A stretch of 64,000 nt of DNA from Belliella baltica DSM 15883 (GCF_000265405.1 NC_018010.1:1674001-1738000), one strand, 5' to 3'. Shown: positions 25,594 to 35,859, counted from the stretch's first letter. Numbers and translations are program-made. Notes: generated by a model not told the origin, from the sequence alone.

Positions 25594-26223
25594 TTAATTA
25601 TTAGTTAAATATGCAGACACACCTTCTTTTGTAGCAGTCATTGCTTCTTTACCTTCTTCCCAGTTTGCCGGACAAACTTCTCCGAATTTTTCTACGTGTT
25701 GTAGCGCATCTACCAATCTCAAAGTTTCGTCAATGCTTCTACCTAAAGGAAGATCATTGATTGTTTCTTGTCTTACGATACCATTTTTATCTATCAAGAA
25801 TGTCCCTCTATAAGCAACAGGTGTTCCTTCAAAAATTAGTTCACCTTCTTCATTGTAGTTCCACTCTCCAGCTAAGACACCAAAGTTGTGTGCGATAGTT
25901 TTTGCTGTATCAGCTACGATTGGGTAAGTTACACCCATGATACCACCTTGTTCTTTTGGGGTGTTTAACCATGCTAAGTGTGACTCCTCAGTATCTGTGG
26001 AAGCTGCTACTACGGCAACACCTCTTTTTTCGAATTCAGCTAATTTTTCTTGAAATGCAAGAATTTCGGTTGGACAAACGAAAGTGAAATCTTTTGGATA
26101 AAAGAAGAATACAACTTCTTTGTTGCCTATGAATTGCTCTAGTGAAAAACCCTCAACGATTTCTTCTCCATTGATTACTGCTGGAGAATTGAAAATGGGT
26201 GCTTTTTTTCCTACTAATGACAT
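25594..26223 (-). CDS. 2-Cys peroxiredoxin (AhpC/Prx1 type)
   Basis: 209 residues from ATG 26223 (MSLVGKKAPIFNSPAV); the longer frame to 26292 is not needed. Peroxidatic Cys in PKDFTFVCPTEILAFQ, conserved Arg in RGTFLIDKNGIVRQ, and resolving Cys in FGEVCPANWEEG. It reduces hydrogen peroxide and organic peroxides in the cytoplasm using a thiol reductant. Transcribed alone with its own terminator. Confidence 0.95.
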   Translation of the reverse strand: MSLVGKKAPIFNSPAVINGEEIVEGFSLEQFIGNKEVVFFFYPKDFTFVCPTEILAFQEKLAEFEKRGVAVVAASTDTEESHLAWLNTPKEQGGIMGVTYPIVADTAKTIAHNFGVLAGEWNYNEEGELIFEGTPVAYRGTFLIDKNGIVRQETINDLPLGRSIDETLRLVDALQHVEKFGEVCPANWEEGKEAMTATKEGVSAYLTNN

Positions 26224-26641
26224 AATGTTATTGTTTAATTGTGATAAGCTTTTTGTTTCTGAAATAAAATTTGGTAAAATCTCAAATTTCAATCTAAAAT
26301 AAAACGCCTTGATGGAGGCGGCTTTGTTTGATTAAAATATTGGTAATAATTAACCAGTTTGATTTCCAAATTGTTATGCAAATTTAACGATACTTACATA
26401 TCTTTCAAAATTAATACCAAATGAAATTTGGTGAATTTTGTAATTTAGAGAAAAGGCGTATTTAAATGTTGTCTGAAATGGAAAGAGGAGAAGTGAAATT
26501 TCGCTCTTAACTATACATCAGAATAAAATTTTTAGAAAAATTCCTCAATGCTATTTTTTGTGTCTTAAGTGTTTGACTTCCTTGTCAAAATTTATTTATC
26601 TTGTACCTTGCTTAAAGTTTCAAGGAAACATTAATTCATCA

Positions 26642-27127
26642 ATGGTTAAAGTATTATTCGTTTGTTTGGGGAATATTTGTAGATCCCCCCTTGCTGAAGC
26701 TATTTTCAATCAAAAGATAAAGGAAAATGGTCTTTCACAAAAGTTTAAAAGTGATAGTTGTGGAACTTCAGACTACCATATTGGTGAGTTGCCAGATGAG
26801 CGTACACTTCAGTGTGCAGCGGATAAGGGTATAAAAATATCTCATCGAGGGAGACAAATTAATAGAGTGGATGTGCGGGAATTTGATTATCTGATCGCTA
26901 TGGATAAATCAAATAAAGTAAATATTGAACGTTTGATAGATAGTAGTGGATTAAGCCACGAGCAGGTTTACCTGATACGCGAGTTTCAGCCTGATACAGA
27001 TCAAATTGAAGTTCCTGATCCTTATTATGGTGGAATTGAAGCCTTTGAAGAAGTTTATGATATTTTGAATGATTCGATCACGCACTTTTTAGAATTTTTA
27101 AAAGAAGAGCATAAAGTTTATGTTTGA
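26642..27127 (+). CDS. Low-molecular-weight protein tyrosine phosphatase
   Basis: 161 residues from ATG 26642 (MVKVLFVCLGNICRSPLAEA). The P-loop CLGNICRS carries the nucleophilic Cys and Arg, and the general-acid loop is VPDPYYGG. The frame opens further upstream, but the P-loop position fixes this start. A Bacteroidota-like promoter may precede it (TTTG at 26572-26575 and TATCTTGT around 26597-26604). Its end overlaps the next gene by 8 nt, so it forms an operon with the fructosamine kinase-like gene. Confidence 0.95.
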   Translation: MVKVLFVCLGNICRSPLAEAIFNQKIKENGLSQKFKSDSCGTSDYHIGELPDERTLQCAADKGIKISHRGRQINRVDVREFDYLIAMDKSNKVNIERLIDSSGLSHEQVYLIREFQPDTDQIEVPDPYYGGIEAFEEVYDILNDSITHFLEFLKEEHKVYV

Positions 27128-27992
27128 TTTAAATGCACGTTATGAACAAATACTTTTTTTAAGCTTTGGTAAAGAAATAGAAGTAAATCAAGCTCGGCTT
27201 GTAGCAGCTGGAAATGTCAATCAAGGGATACAGCTCATCACTGATAAAGGGTCTTATTTTTTAAAAGTAAATTTTGAAAACACCAAAGACATTTTTGAAA
27301 AAGAGGCTCTTGGTCTTCGCCTTTTATCTAAAAGTTGCCCTTTGACTGTTCCCGAAGTGATTTACTTTGGTGAAGTTGAAGATTTCAATTTTCTATTGAT
27401 GGAATGGATAGATTCAAGTGAAAGATCGATCGACTATTGGGAAAAACTTGGTGAAGGATTGGCTCAGATGCATATGACAACTCAAGAATCGTTTGGATTA
27501 ACTTATTCCAATTATATTTCTTCTCTATCTCAAAACAATCAATATACTTCGCTTTGGGCTGATTTTTTCATCGATCAGAGATTAGAGCCGTTGATTGGAA
27601 GGGCTTTTTTTGAAGGTCTAGTAGATGAAAGTTTTTTGAAGAAATTTAGGTTAATTTACCCAAAGCTTAGGGATTTTTTTCCGAAGGAAAGACCTGCATT
27701 GGTTCACGGGGATCTATGGTCTGGAAATGTAATGGCTGATAAAAATGGTCATCCCTCCTTAATTGATCCTGCTATTTATTATGGAAACAGAGAGATTGAC
27801 CTCGCTTTTTCTAGGATGTTTGGAGGTTTTGACCAAAGGTTTTATGATGCTTATAATGCTATTTTCCCACTTTCAGATGGATTTGAAGATAGAAAGGAAA
27901 TTTATAACCTTTACCCTCTATTGGTACATCTTTTACTTTTTGGAAAAAGTTATCTCTCGGGTATTCAGAAGACGGTTAATAAGCTAATTTAA
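27120..27992 (+). CDS. Fructosamine kinase family protein
   Basis: 290 residues with an aminoglycoside-phosphotransferase-like fold. Visible: N-lobe QGIQLITDKGSYFLKVNF, hinge LLMEWIDSS, catalytic loop PALVHGDLWSGNVM, and metal-binding SLIDPAIYYGNREIDLA. The family phosphorylates ketosamines for protein deglycation. It overlaps the phosphatase gene upstream by 8 nt. Its 3' end overlaps the convergent aspartate kinase gene by 4 nt. Confidence 0.93.
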   Translation: MFDLNARYEQILFLSFGKEIEVNQARLVAAGNVNQGIQLITDKGSYFLKVNFENTKDIFEKEALGLRLLSKSCPLTVPEVIYFGEVEDFNFLLMEWIDSSERSIDYWEKLGEGLAQMHMTTQESFGLTYSNYISSLSQNNQYTSLWADFFIDQRLEPLIGRAFFEGLVDESFLKKFRLIYPKLRDFFPKERPALVHGDLWSGNVMADKNGHPSLIDPAIYYGNREIDLAFSRMFGGFDQRFYDAYNAIFPLSDGFEDRKEIYNLYPLLVHLLLFGKSYLSGIQKTVNKLI

Positions 27993-29257
27993 AAGGGTTT
28001 ATAGATGATCTGGAAAGTTGTTCTTGTGACTTGTTCCAAAAGAATTTCTTTATTTTTCATCAGATCTTTCACTAATTTTTCATTTTGATTTTTCACTGTC
28101 AAAAGCTGTAATTTTTCATTATATCTTATGCTGAAAAAAGACTCTAATTCTTTGATCAATTTTTCTAATTTAAATAATTGTTCGTCTATTACGATAGAGA
28201 TGCTGATCGCAGAAGTCTGCAAGAGATTTACTTTGAGTTTGAGTTTTTCTAAAACAGTAAAAACTTGCTGAATATGAGATTCATTGATGAAAGTGAAGTC
28301 TGTCACTTTGAAACTGACTAAGACTTGATTGTCTTTTACAACAATGCAAGGAACAGTATTTAAGGATTTGACATGATGAATTTTGGTGCCAGCTCCTTCA
28401 GGTTTGAGAAAAGATTTAACAAAAAGTGGAATCCCTAAATTAGCAAGTGGCTTGATTGTCTTTGGATGAATGACAGATGCCCCATAATAGGTTAATTCAG
28501 CAGCTTCTTTGTAATCTAGCTCATCGAATTTGATTGTGTTATTGAATCTTTTAGGGTCTGCATTGAGTACTCCTTCCACATCTTTCCAAATGGTGACAGC
28601 TTCTGCTTGAAGACATGAAGCGAGGATAGATGCTGTAAAGTCAGAGCCTTCTCTTCCGAGTGTTGTAGTTTTTCCAGATGATTCTCTTCCTATAAAACCT
28701 TGAGTAATAATTGTAGTTTCCTCTAAAATAGGTCTAAGCTTTGATTTACAATGCTGCTCTGTCAACTCCCAATCTATCTTTGCAAATCTAAAATCATTAT
28801 TTGTAGCTATGATATCTCTGGCATCTTGCCAAATACATGGAATCTCCATTAAACTTAAATAAGCTTGAATGATGATAGTCGAGATTATTTCTCCATAGCA
28901 GATTATTTGATCATAATATTCATCGTAGTTTTCGGGAATTAGTGCTTGATTAAGCAAATCCTGCAGGTCTTTGAATTGATTTTCAAGTGTATTGAATATA
29001 GGATGATTTTGAGGAAATAATTCAGAACAAATCGATTTATGATAGTCTTTAAAAATTGTATAATTCGAAGAAAATGGCTTTTGTTCGATTTTTGATATCA
29101 AGATCTCTTCTAAGGCGTTTGTACTCTTCCCCATAGCTGATACCACTATTATGGTGGGGTTTTGCAATCGATTGAATATAATATTGAATAGGTTTTTAAT
29201 AGAATCGGCATCTTTTACAGAAGCTCCCCCAAATTTGAAAACATTTACTTTTGACAT
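27989..29257 (-). CDS. Aspartate kinase (monofunctional)
   Basis: 422 residues. First step of the aspartate pathway to Lys, Thr and Met. N-terminal VNVFKFGGASVKDADSI, central GFIGRESSGKTTTLGREGSDFTA, and VTIWKDVEGVLNADPKRF define the kinase domain. About 130 C-terminal residues contain ACT-like repeats, suggesting feedback control. No homoserine dehydrogenase domain is fused. Divergent from fbp with a 56-nt spacer. Confidence 0.95.
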   Translation of the reverse strand: MSKVNVFKFGGASVKDADSIKNLFNIIFNRLQNPTIIVVSAMGKSTNALEEILISKIEQKPFSSNYTIFKDYHKSICSELFPQNHPIFNTLENQFKDLQDLLNQALIPENYDEYYDQIICYGEIISTIIIQAYLSLMEIPCIWQDARDIIATNNDFRFAKIDWELTEQHCKSKLRPILEETTIITQGFIGRESSGKTTTLGREGSDFTASILASCLQAEAVTIWKDVEGVLNADPKRFNNTIKFDELDYKEAAELTYYGASVIHPKTIKPLANLGIPLFVKSFLKPEGAGTKIHHVKSLNTVPCIVVKDNQVLVSFKVTDFTFINESHIQQVFTVLEKLKLKVNLLQTSAISISIVIDEQLFKLEKLIKELESFFSIRYNEKLQLLTVKNQNEKLVKDLMKNKEILLEQVTRTTFQIIYKPF

Positions 29258-29313
29258 AGAGAATTATGTTGTAATTTCAATTGTTCAATTTACAATTTGT
29301 ACTTTTCTAATAT

Positions 29314-30339
29314 ATGAAAATTAAGCCCTATATTCACAATGAGTCCTCACTTGCCTATTCGGTTGGAGAGACATTAGACAGATTTATCAAGAAGAAGCAA
29401 GATGATTTCACCTATGCTTCAGGTGAACTTTCTCAGTTGCTTCGCGACATTGCTTTAGCGACAAAGATAGTAAATCGGGAGACCAATAGAGCAGGACTTG
29501 CTAATATTGGCGGTGCATTTGGACAAACCAATGTACAAGGCGAGGAGCAGCAGAAGCTTGATGTCATAGCTAATATCCGATTTACAAGAGCACTGACCAA
29601 AGGGGGGGAAGTTTGCGCTGTAGTTTCTGAAGAAGACGATGAGGTAATTGATCTCCAAAATAGTTCTGGAAAATATGTCGTTGCCATTGATCCTCTTGAT
29701 GGATCTTCAAATATTGATGTAAATATTTCAATTGGGACTATATTTTCGATTTATAGAAGAGTGACTCCAATAGGTAGCCCTATTCAGCTCGAGGACATCA
29801 TGCAGCCAGGAAATAAACAAGTAGCAGCAGGGTATGTGCTTTATGGTTCATCGACAATGTTGGTTTATACTACAGGTTGTGGAGTCAATGGTTTTACTTA
29901 TGAGCAGTCTCTTGGGGAGTTTTTTCTTTCACATCCAGATATGAAAGCACCTAATGATGGTAAGGTTTTTAGCATCAATGAGGGAGGCTACAATCAGTTT
30001 GATCAAGGTTTGAAAAATTATTTGAAAGTTTGTAAAGAAAGAGAGTATAGTGCTAGATACATTGGGAGTTTAGTGGCTGATTTTCATAGAAACTTACTCA
30101 AAGGAGGTATTTACATCTACCCTTCTAATCCTAAAAATCCTAATGGAAAATTGAGGTTACTTTATGAGGCGAATGCTTTGGCGTTTATTGCTGAACAAGC
30201 AGGAGCTTCAGCTACAGATGGAGAAAACCGGATATTAGATATCCAACCTACCTCGTTGCATCAAAGGACACCATTATTTATTGGGTCAAGTGTAATGGTG
30301 AAAGAAGCCATGAGCTATTTGGCAAAAGAAAAAGTTTAA
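29314..30339 (+). CDS. fbp: Class 1 fructose-1,6-bisphosphatase
   Basis: 341 residues, the normal class I length. It hydrolyses fructose-1,6-bisphosphate to fructose-6-phosphate in gluconeogenesis. Metal site EEDDEVI and [15 protein letters not shown]; substrate region [20 protein letters not shown] and [17 protein letters not shown]. Start ATG 29314 ([12 protein letters not shown]). No defects seen. Confidence 0.97.
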   Translation: MKIKPYIHNESSLAYSVGETLDRFIKKKQDDFTYASGELSQLLRDIALATKIVNRETNRAGLANIGGAFGQTNVQGEEQQKLDVIANIRFTRALTKGGEVCAVVSEEDDEVIDLQNSSGKYVVAIDPLDGSSNIDVNISIGTIFSIYRRVTPIGSPIQLEDIMQPGNKQVAAGYVLYGSSTMLVYTTGCGVNGFTYEQSLGEFFLSHPDMKAPNDGKVFSINEGGYNQFDQGLKNYLKVCKEREYSARYIGSLVADFHRNLLKGGIYIYPSNPKNPNGKLRLLYEANALAFIAEQAGASATDGENRILDIQPTSLHQRTPLFIGSSVMVKEAMSYLAKEKV

Positions 30340-30356
30340 GCAATAATTCAAGAAGA

Positions 30357-30656
30357 TTAAGAATATCTTTTTCTGATTTCAATTTTCTTTATTTGTCGTT
30401 GAATAATTGCCTGGGCTAGTTCTCTTGCCATCGTCTCAGGGTTGGCATGATGGAGTATCTCTTTTAGTAGATTTTCACCTAAGTCAATTCGGTAGCAGAT
30501 TTGAAGCAATCTTTCGAAATCTCGATTGAGCATTCTATGAATGATAGGAGTAAGAAGATTCAAAAGTTGGTCTTCAAAACCCACTTCATACTTTGATTCT
30601 ATATCAAAATCTTTTTTGATCAATTCGAAAGTTTCCTGAATAACTTGATTTTCCAT
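30357..30656 (-). CDS. Conserved small hypothetical protein
   Basis: 99 residues, mainly helical (LNLLTPIIHRMLNRDFERLL; NPETMARELAQAIIQRQIKKI), cytosolic, no signal peptide. It lies between fbp and the DUF5606 gene with terminators around it. No family assignment; the composition is that of a genuine protein. Confidence 0.75.
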   Translation of the reverse strand: MENQVIQETFELIKKDFDIESKYEVGFEDQLLNLLTPIIHRMLNRDFERLLQICYRIDLGENLLKEILHHANPETMARELAQAIIQRQIKKIEIRKRYS

Positions 30657-30679
30657 AAAATAGCATTAAAGTGAAATAA

Positions 30680-30717
30680 AAAACTCGCAGTTGTTTTCAA
30701 ACAGGCTGCGAGTTTTT
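30680..30717. terminator. Strong terminator between two minus-strand genes
   Basis: AAAACTCGCAG at 30680-30690 pairs with CTGCGAGTTTT at 30706-30716 (11-bp stem) with T-runs on both sides. It ends the DUF5606 gene (minus strand), leaving the 99-residue gene to its own promoter. Confidence 0.9.
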
Positions 30718-30740
30718 TTGATTTTTACTGCAAGAAGATA

Positions 30741-31175
30741 TTAAGCATCCTTCTCTTCTTGATTAGGTTCTTCTTTTTGCTCCTCAAGTACTTCAGGGGC
30801 ATAATTTCTTATGATTTTGTACCAGGAAACAAGTTTTTTGATGTCTGATGGATACACTTTGTCTTCGTCAAATTCAGGCAAGACATGCTTTAAGAAGGCT
30901 TTTAATTCCTCTCCATCGGCTGTATTGTCTAAGCCAAGATCTCCTTTGAATTCAGCTTCAATTTTGATCATTATATCTTCAAGAGGAGAGGCACCTTCTT
31001 CTGTCATCGTGTAAATTGAAATTTCGCTCAATACAGATACACGTTGGTTAGCGCCAACTACCAATTTCCCTTTTTTATCATCCATAGATTCTAAAATCAC
31101 TCCACTTCGAGTAGGTTTCAAAATCTTATAAAGGCCTGCTTTGCCTGATACTGTCGCTATTTCGTTAAATTTCAT
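30741..31175 (-). CDS. DUF5606 family protein
   Basis: 144 residues, cytosolic. N-terminus MKFNEIATVSGKAGLYKILKP and DKKGKLVVGANQRVSVLSEI match the Bacteroidota-specific DUF5606 family. It ends in an acidic tail (EEQKEEPNQEEKDA). Function unknown. It follows engB on the same strand with a 57-nt gap. Confidence 0.85.
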   Translation of the reverse strand: MKFNEIATVSGKAGLYKILKPTRSGVILESMDDKKGKLVVGANQRVSVLSEISIYTMTEEGASPLEDIMIKIEAEFKGDLGLDNTADGEELKAFLKHVLPEFDEDKVYPSDIKKLVSWYKIIRNYAPEVLEEQKEEPNQEEKDA

Positions 31176-31232
31176 AGTCAGATTTTCTTAATAAGTTTGC
31201 AAATATAGGACTTAGGTTTAAAAGCCCAAGCC

Positions 31233-31850
31233 TTAGTTTTTCTCCACTTGATATTCTTCTACTTGCTCTTCTATAAAGTTCACTACCTCGGTTTTTCCAT
31301 CTCCTGAAGTTGCAGAAGTCACAAAGTATAGGGGAGCTTCTTCAAAAATTGCCTTGGAGGCTTTTAGAAATTTTGCTACTGTAGATTGGGTTTTTGGCCT
31401 AGATTGTTTGTCTGCTTTGGTAAAAAGTAAAACGATGGGAATGTTGCTTTCCCCACACCAAGTAATGAATTCCAAGTCGATTTTCTGCGGCTCAAGTCTG
31501 CTGTCTATCAGTACAAAAAGCGCTACAAGATTATCTCTATTTACCAAATAATCTTTGATCATGCCTTCCCAATCAGCTTTCAAGCTTTTACTCACTTTTG
31601 CAAAGCCATACCCTGGTAAATCTACCATATACCATTTATTGTCCACAATAAAATGATTTATCAATTGCGTTTTTCCAGGTTTTCCTGATGTTTTTGCAAG
31701 GTTTTTATTGTTAGCAAGCATGTTGATCAAGGAGCTTTTGCCTACATTAGATCTACCTATGAAAGCAAATTCAGCTTTGTCTGGTGCGGGACATTTGTTG
31801 TAGTCCGTATTACTAATTAAGAAAGTTGCATTTTTGATCATGATATTCAT
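31233..31850 (-). CDS. engB: Ribosome biogenesis GTP-binding protein YihA/YsxC
   Basis: About 205 residues from ATG 31850 (MNIMIKNATFLISNTDYNKC). ATG 31841 is equally good, and the frame opens back to 31880. GTPase motifs: G1 FIGRSNVGKSSLIN, G3 VDLPGYGFA, G4 LLFTKADK. It assists 50S assembly and often essential cell-cycle functions. Nothing unusual is seen. Confidence 0.95.
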   Translation of the reverse strand: MNIMIKNATFLISNTDYNKCPAPDKAEFAFIGRSNVGKSSLINMLANNKNLAKTSGKPGKTQLINHFIVDNKWYMVDLPGYGFAKVSKSLKADWEGMIKDYLVNRDNLVALFVLIDSRLEPQKIDLEFITWCGESNIPIVLLFTKADKQSRPKTQSTVAKFLKASKAIFEEAPLYFVTSATSGDGKTEVVNFIEEQVEEYQVEKN

Positions 31851-32021
31851 TTTTGTACAAAGGTAATCCTTTCCAGTCAAATTTTAGGGATTGATAGCTT
31901 AGACTTCCCTTTGTCGTCATTTTTCAGGCACCTAAAAGCTATAACTTTATGCATTAATGTTCAACATTTTTCGAATGTTCGGGTTTACTTAGTAATATTG
32001 TAACTTCAAATATTTGAATTT

Positions 32022-32744
32022 ATGTCAGTAGTACCATACAAAGAGAAAGACTCAGGTAAAAAAGAGCAAGTAGCAGAGATGTTTAACAACATCAGTAAGA
32101 AGTATGATTTCCTGAATCACCTTTTGAGCTTGGGTATTGATATCATTTGGAGAAAAAAAGCCATCAAGCTATTACAAGCTGATCAACCAAAGTTTATTTT
32201 GGATATTGCTACTGGAACTGGTGATTTTGCTATAGAAGCATTAGCACTCAATCCTGAAAAAATCATAGGAGTTGATATCTCAGCAGGGATGTTGGAAGAA
32301 GGGAAGAAGAAAATGAAAAAGCGTAAGCTCGATCATATCATCGATATGCAAATGGGGGATTCAGAAAAGCTGCTTTTTGATGATAATAATTTTGATGCTG
32401 TGATCGTTTCATTTGGTGTTAGAAACTTTGAGAATCTTGAAAAGGGTTTAGCAGATATGTATAGGGTTTTGAAGCCGGGGGGAAAAACCGTCATTGTAGA
32501 GTTTTCTAAACCGAAAAAATTTCCAATGAAACAAGGATATAATTTTTATTTCAAATATATTTTACCTCAAATTGGTAAACTCGTTTCAAAGGATAACTCA
32601 GCCTACACGTATTTGCCAGAATCAGTACAAGCTTTTCCTGATGGGAAAGATTTTCTTAACGTTTTGGAAAAAGTTGGCTTTAAAAACACAAAATGCAAAC
32701 CATTGACATTCGGTATCAGCTCAATTTATATTGGAGAAAAATAA
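32022..32744 (+). CDS. ubiE: Demethylmenaquinone methyltransferase
   Basis: 240 residues (UbiE/MenG). SAM-binding motif [15 protein letters not shown], then [40 protein letters not shown] and [16 protein letters not shown]. It carries out the last methylation in menaquinone synthesis, the quinone expected in Bacteroidota. Its 3' end overlaps the porT frame by 52 nt, an arrangement common in this phylum. Confidence 0.95.
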   Translation: MSVVPYKEKDSGKKEQVAEMFNNISKKYDFLNHLLSLGIDIIWRKKAIKLLQADQPKFILDIATGTGDFAIEALALNPEKIIGVDISAGMLEEGKKKMKKRKLDHIIDMQMGDSEKLLFDDNNFDAVIVSFGVRNFENLEKGLADMYRVLKPGGKTVIVEFSKPKKFPMKQGYNFYFKYILPQIGKLVSKDNSAYTYLPESVQAFPDGKDFLNVLEKVGFKNTKCKPLTFGISSIYIGEK

Positions 32745-33469
32745 TTGTTTTAGGTTTTCTTCTCCTTATTTCTTTTAGTTCGACTTTTGCCCAAGCAAGG
32801 TTCAAAGAAATAAGCCAATCAGGTCAGGATGATAAATTGGTTTCTTATGGATTTTTTCTAGCCACTCATACAAGTTCTTGGAGATTGAAATATACTGAAG
32901 CTTTTGTCTCTGATCCTGCGGCGGCCAATATTCAAAGTATCATGCCCGTTTTTACACCGGGTTTTTCCTTAGGTTTTTTGGCTACTTTACGCATCCATGA
33001 TCAACTGAATCTAGTTTTTACTCCAAAGGTGGCTTTTTACGAATTCAGGACAGATATTAATACGTTTAGCAATGTTCCTGATGCGGAAATTAATGAAACG
33101 AATTTTTACACTACTGAAACAGTGATCAATGAGGCTACTATGGTGGAGTTTCCATTGTTTTTCAAATACAAAGCACAGCGGTTCAACAACTCCAGAATGT
33201 TTTTTACTGCTGGTGGGTCGGCTATGTTTCGAACTAAAGACCAAGAGGAAGCAGACATTGAGTCTATTGCTACTTTAGGAAGGGACTTTACAATTGATCT
33301 CGGACTTGGATTTGATATGTATTTCAAATACTTTAAGTTTTCGCCTGAAGTGAGATTCTCTCACGGCTTACTCGATATGTATAAGCCAGAAGCGACGGAT
33401 CCAGCATATGCAAGTTCTATCCAATCCTTGAGAAGAAAAAGCATTACTTTATACCTTAATTTCCAGTAA
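32693..33469 (+). CDS. porT: PorT-like outer membrane protein of the type IX secretion system
   Basis: 258 residues. Signal peptide ([18 protein letters not shown]) followed by beta-strands of an outer membrane barrel ([47 protein letters not shown]) and an aromatic C-terminus LYLNFQ. Size, pattern and location directly after ubiE fit PorT, a T9SS component. The ATG at 32693 lies inside ubiE and leaves a long N-region before the signal core, so the true start may be later. The T9SS-sorted FG-GAP protein at 15.5-17.6 kb would be a client. Confidence 0.85.
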   Translation: MQTIDIRYQLNLYWRKIIVLGFLLLISFSSTFAQARFKEISQSGQDDKLVSYGFFLATHTSSWRLKYTEAFVSDPAAANIQSIMPVFTPGFSLGFLATLRIHDQLNLVFTPKVAFYEFRTDINTFSNVPDAEINETNFYTTETVINEATMVEFPLFFKYKAQRFNNSRMFFTAGGSAMFRTKDQEEADIESIATLGRDFTIDLGLGFDMYFKYFKFSPEVRFSHGLLDMYKPEATDPAYASSIQSLRRKSITLYLNFQ

Positions 33470-33558
33470 TAGAAACTATAAAATACTGTCATCGATACGG
33501 ATAATTTATTCAAATAATAGCAGGTTTTTTAAGAAGAGATGGAAGTGTTTTAATTTTT

Positions 33559-34599
33559 TTAGTGATGATTTGATAATGATTCTCTTTTCTCTTCAATAAT
33601 ATATTGCACATCAACTTCTCTAATCCATCCTTGAGCAAGTGCATCTTCCGCAGCTTCAACGGTGTCAGAAACTAAAAGCATTTGCACACCAAGTTGAAGC
33701 ATGGTAGCTTGAATTTGGAGAACCTCTTCCTTTCTTTTTTCAGCGACATGTCGAATGTAAATTCGCTTGACTCGCCCGGGAAAATCCTTAATGACTTCTA
33801 AATAAATCTCTGGATCATATTGTCCTGAATCACCGATTAATATAAATGAAATGTCAGGAATAAGTCTAAAAATCTTTTCTACTTGATTGAGTTTATGGTC
33901 GAAGTGGCTTCCTGCGATAAATTGCTCTCGGGACAAACCCAAATCCCGAAGCATCAGTGGTCCTTTTGGAATCTGGTGTACCACCAATAATTCCAGCAAA
34001 AAATCATATAAATTCCATGGGCTACTAGAAACATAAAACAAAGGATTGTTTTCTTTCCCATCAGTTCCTTTTGCCAATGCCTGATAGAATGCAGCCACAC
34101 CAGAGAATGGGATTCTTGAATAAGCATTACCAAGAAAAGTAGTTTTGACCATTTCCCAAAATCTTGTTGCTCCAGTGGGTACGATGGTGTCATCCACATC
34201 TGAGATGATACCATATTCTACGAGCTTGGTTGGGACAAAAACATTAGTTTCGGATTTTACTTCTCCTTGAATTGTCAAAACTTGATCGATAAGTTCTAGT
34301 TCAAATACTTTCCAAGAATAGTCGGTTTTAGGAAAAGAATGGTCTTTTATCTGAAACTCAAAGTACCCTTCTTCATCAGTTAATGTCGTCCAATATTTCC
34401 CTTCAAAACTCGCTCTGATTCTGACGTTTGGGATTTTCCAAGTCATAAATCGCTTATACATTTTCTTGAAATTTTTGAAGCTACTATCGTCTTTTGTTGC
34501 GGATCCGACATCTCTATTTCGAATCACTCTTCCTAACAGATACACCTCTTTTTCATTACCAAAGCCAATGTAAGGCATGATGATAATGGATTTTACCAA
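33559..34599 (-). CDS. App1-like phosphatidate phosphatase (DUF2183)
   Basis: About 346 residues; the start may instead be ATG 34578 (MPYIGFGNEKEVYLLGRVI). Residues 40-115 form a beta-rich N-terminal domain. The catalytic HAD-like domain follows: YGIISDVDDTIVPTGATRF (DxDxT), FYVSSSPWNLYDFL, and FILIGDSGQYDPEIYLEVI. Yeast App1 dephosphorylates phosphatidate; bacterial homologues are assumed to act on lipids. Position before rlmN, divergent. Confidence 0.88.
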   Translation of the reverse strand: MVKSIIIMPYIGFGNEKEVYLLGRVIRNRDVGSATKDDSSFKNFKKMYKRFMTWKIPNVRIRASFEGKYWTTLTDEEGYFEFQIKDHSFPKTDYSWKVFELELIDQVLTIQGEVKSETNVFVPTKLVEYGIISDVDDTIVPTGATRFWEMVKTTFLGNAYSRIPFSGVAAFYQALAKGTDGKENNPLFYVSSSPWNLYDFLLELLVVHQIPKGPLMLRDLGLSREQFIAGSHFDHKLNQVEKIFRLIPDISFILIGDSGQYDPEIYLEVIKDFPGRVKRIYIRHVAEKRKEEVLQIQATMLQLGVQMLLVSDTVEAAEDALAQGWIREVDVQYIIEEKRESLSNHH

Positions 34600-34782
34600 G
34601 CCTAGAGCTATTCCAATTCGAAGTTTGACCTTTGAAAGAAATAGTTTAATTGAGTAGAGAAATGAAAGAATTTGAAGTTTGATACGATAGAATTTTAGTG
34701 AAATTTAAAAATAGAGAATTAACGAGAACATTGCTAATACTAAGATTTTTCCATCTTCAACTTATCCCAAGTCTAATTTGCT

Positions 34783-34790
34783 TACCTTTG
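34783..34790 (+). promoter_or_regulatory. TAnnTTTG -7 promoter box before rlmN
   Basis: TACCTTTG matches the Bacteroidota -7 consensus exactly. It ends only 4 nt before ATG 34795, so transcription would begin at or after that codon. This favours ATG 34804 as the working start, or a leaderless message. No clear -33 box was identified. Confidence 0.55.
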
Positions 34791-34794
34791 TAGC

Positions 34795-35859
34795 ATGGGA
34801 AGTATGGCAAAACAAGACATTAGAAAACTGACTTTAAATCAACTAGAGGAGTTTTTTGTTAGCAAAGGAGATAAAAAATTTCGAGCAAAGCAGGTTTACG
34901 AATGGCTTTGGCATAAATCTCTCAAAAACTTTGACGATATGACCAATATCTCCAAAGAGACAAGAGAGATGCTGAAGGATAATTTTGCGATCAATCATAT
35001 AATGGTTGATTTGATGCAGCATTCATCAGATGGGACTATCAAAAATGCAGTGAAGTTATATGATAGCAAAATTGTAGAATCTGTCCTTATCCCCACTTCA
35101 AAAAGAATTACGGCTTGTGTTTCTTCACAAGTTGGCTGTAGCTTAGATTGTAATTTTTGTGCGACTGCTAGGTTGAAAAGAATGAGAAATCTAAATCCGG
35201 ATGAGATTTACGATCAGGTAGTCGCGATCAAGGATGAAGCAGAAATTTACTTCAAAAGGCCATTAACAAATATTGTTTTTATGGGGATGGGAGAGCCACT
35301 TCTGAACTATAATAATGTCATTGAAGCAATTGATAAAATTACTTCTCCAGAAGGGCTTGGAATGGCACCAAGGAGGATCACACTTTCTACGGTGGGGATT
35401 CCTAAGATGATCAAAAAAATGGCTGATGATGGAGTTCGATTTAATCTAGCCATTTCTCTACACTCTGCAATAAATGAAACCCGAAGCAGATTGATGCCTA
35501 TCAATAATGTCAATCCAATAGAAGATTTGGCGGATTCTTTGAAATATTGGTATGAAAAGACCAAGCGCAAAGTAACCTATGAATACGTCATCTGGGAGGG
35601 AATCAATGATGATGAAGCTCATGCGAGAGCCTTAGCCAAATTTTGTAAAATCATCCCTTCCAAAGTCAACATCATTCAATACAATCCAATTGATGAAGGG
35701 GAATTTAGACAAGCTTCACAAGAAGCTGTAGAAATGTACGTGAGAATTTTAGAAAATCAAGGAATCATAGCCAAAGTCAGAAAGTCAAGAGGGCAAGATA
35801 TCGATGCCGCATGTGGTCAATTGGCCAATAAAAATGAAGTGGCAGAATTGGAAGATTAG
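34795..35859 (+). CDS. rlmN: Dual-specificity 23S rRNA/tRNA (adenine-C2) methyltransferase
   Basis: 354 residues (radical SAM). N-terminal KGDKKFRAKQVYEWLWHKS, Fe-S cluster motif in SSQVGCSLDCNFCATARL (CxxxCxxC), FMGMGEPLLNYNNV, and the methylation Cys in DIDAACGQLANK. It methylates A2503 of 23S rRNA and A37 of some tRNAs. Start ATG 34804 (MAKQDIRKL) is preferred over 34795 because of the adjacent promoter box. Confidence 0.97.
   Translation: MGSMAKQDIRKLTLNQLEEFFVSKGDKKFRAKQVYEWLWHKSLKNFDDMTNISKETREMLKDNFAINHIMVDLMQHSSDGTIKNAVKLYDSKIVESVLIPTSKRITACVSSQVGCSLDCNFCATARLKRMRNLNPDEIYDQVVAIKDEAEIYFKRPLTNIVFMGMGEPLLNYNNVIEAIDKITSPEGLGMAPRRITLSTVGIPKMIKKMADDGVRFNLAISLHSAINETRSRLMPINNVNPIEDLADSLKYWYEKTKRKVTYEYVIWEGINDDEAHARALAKFCKIIPSKVNIIQYNPIDEGEFRQASQEAVEMYVRILENQGIIAKVRKSRGQDIDAACGQLANKNEVAELED

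Noticed and set aside
26300..26330. GCCTTGATGGAGGC hairpin upstream of the peroxiredoxin gene
   Set aside because: The stem is only 4-5 bp and has no repeat or known regulator pattern; too weak to report as an operator.
32693..32744. Programmed overlap or frameshift fusion between ubiE and porT
   Set aside because: The overlap comes from choosing the earliest ATG for porT; both proteins look complete and separately encoded.
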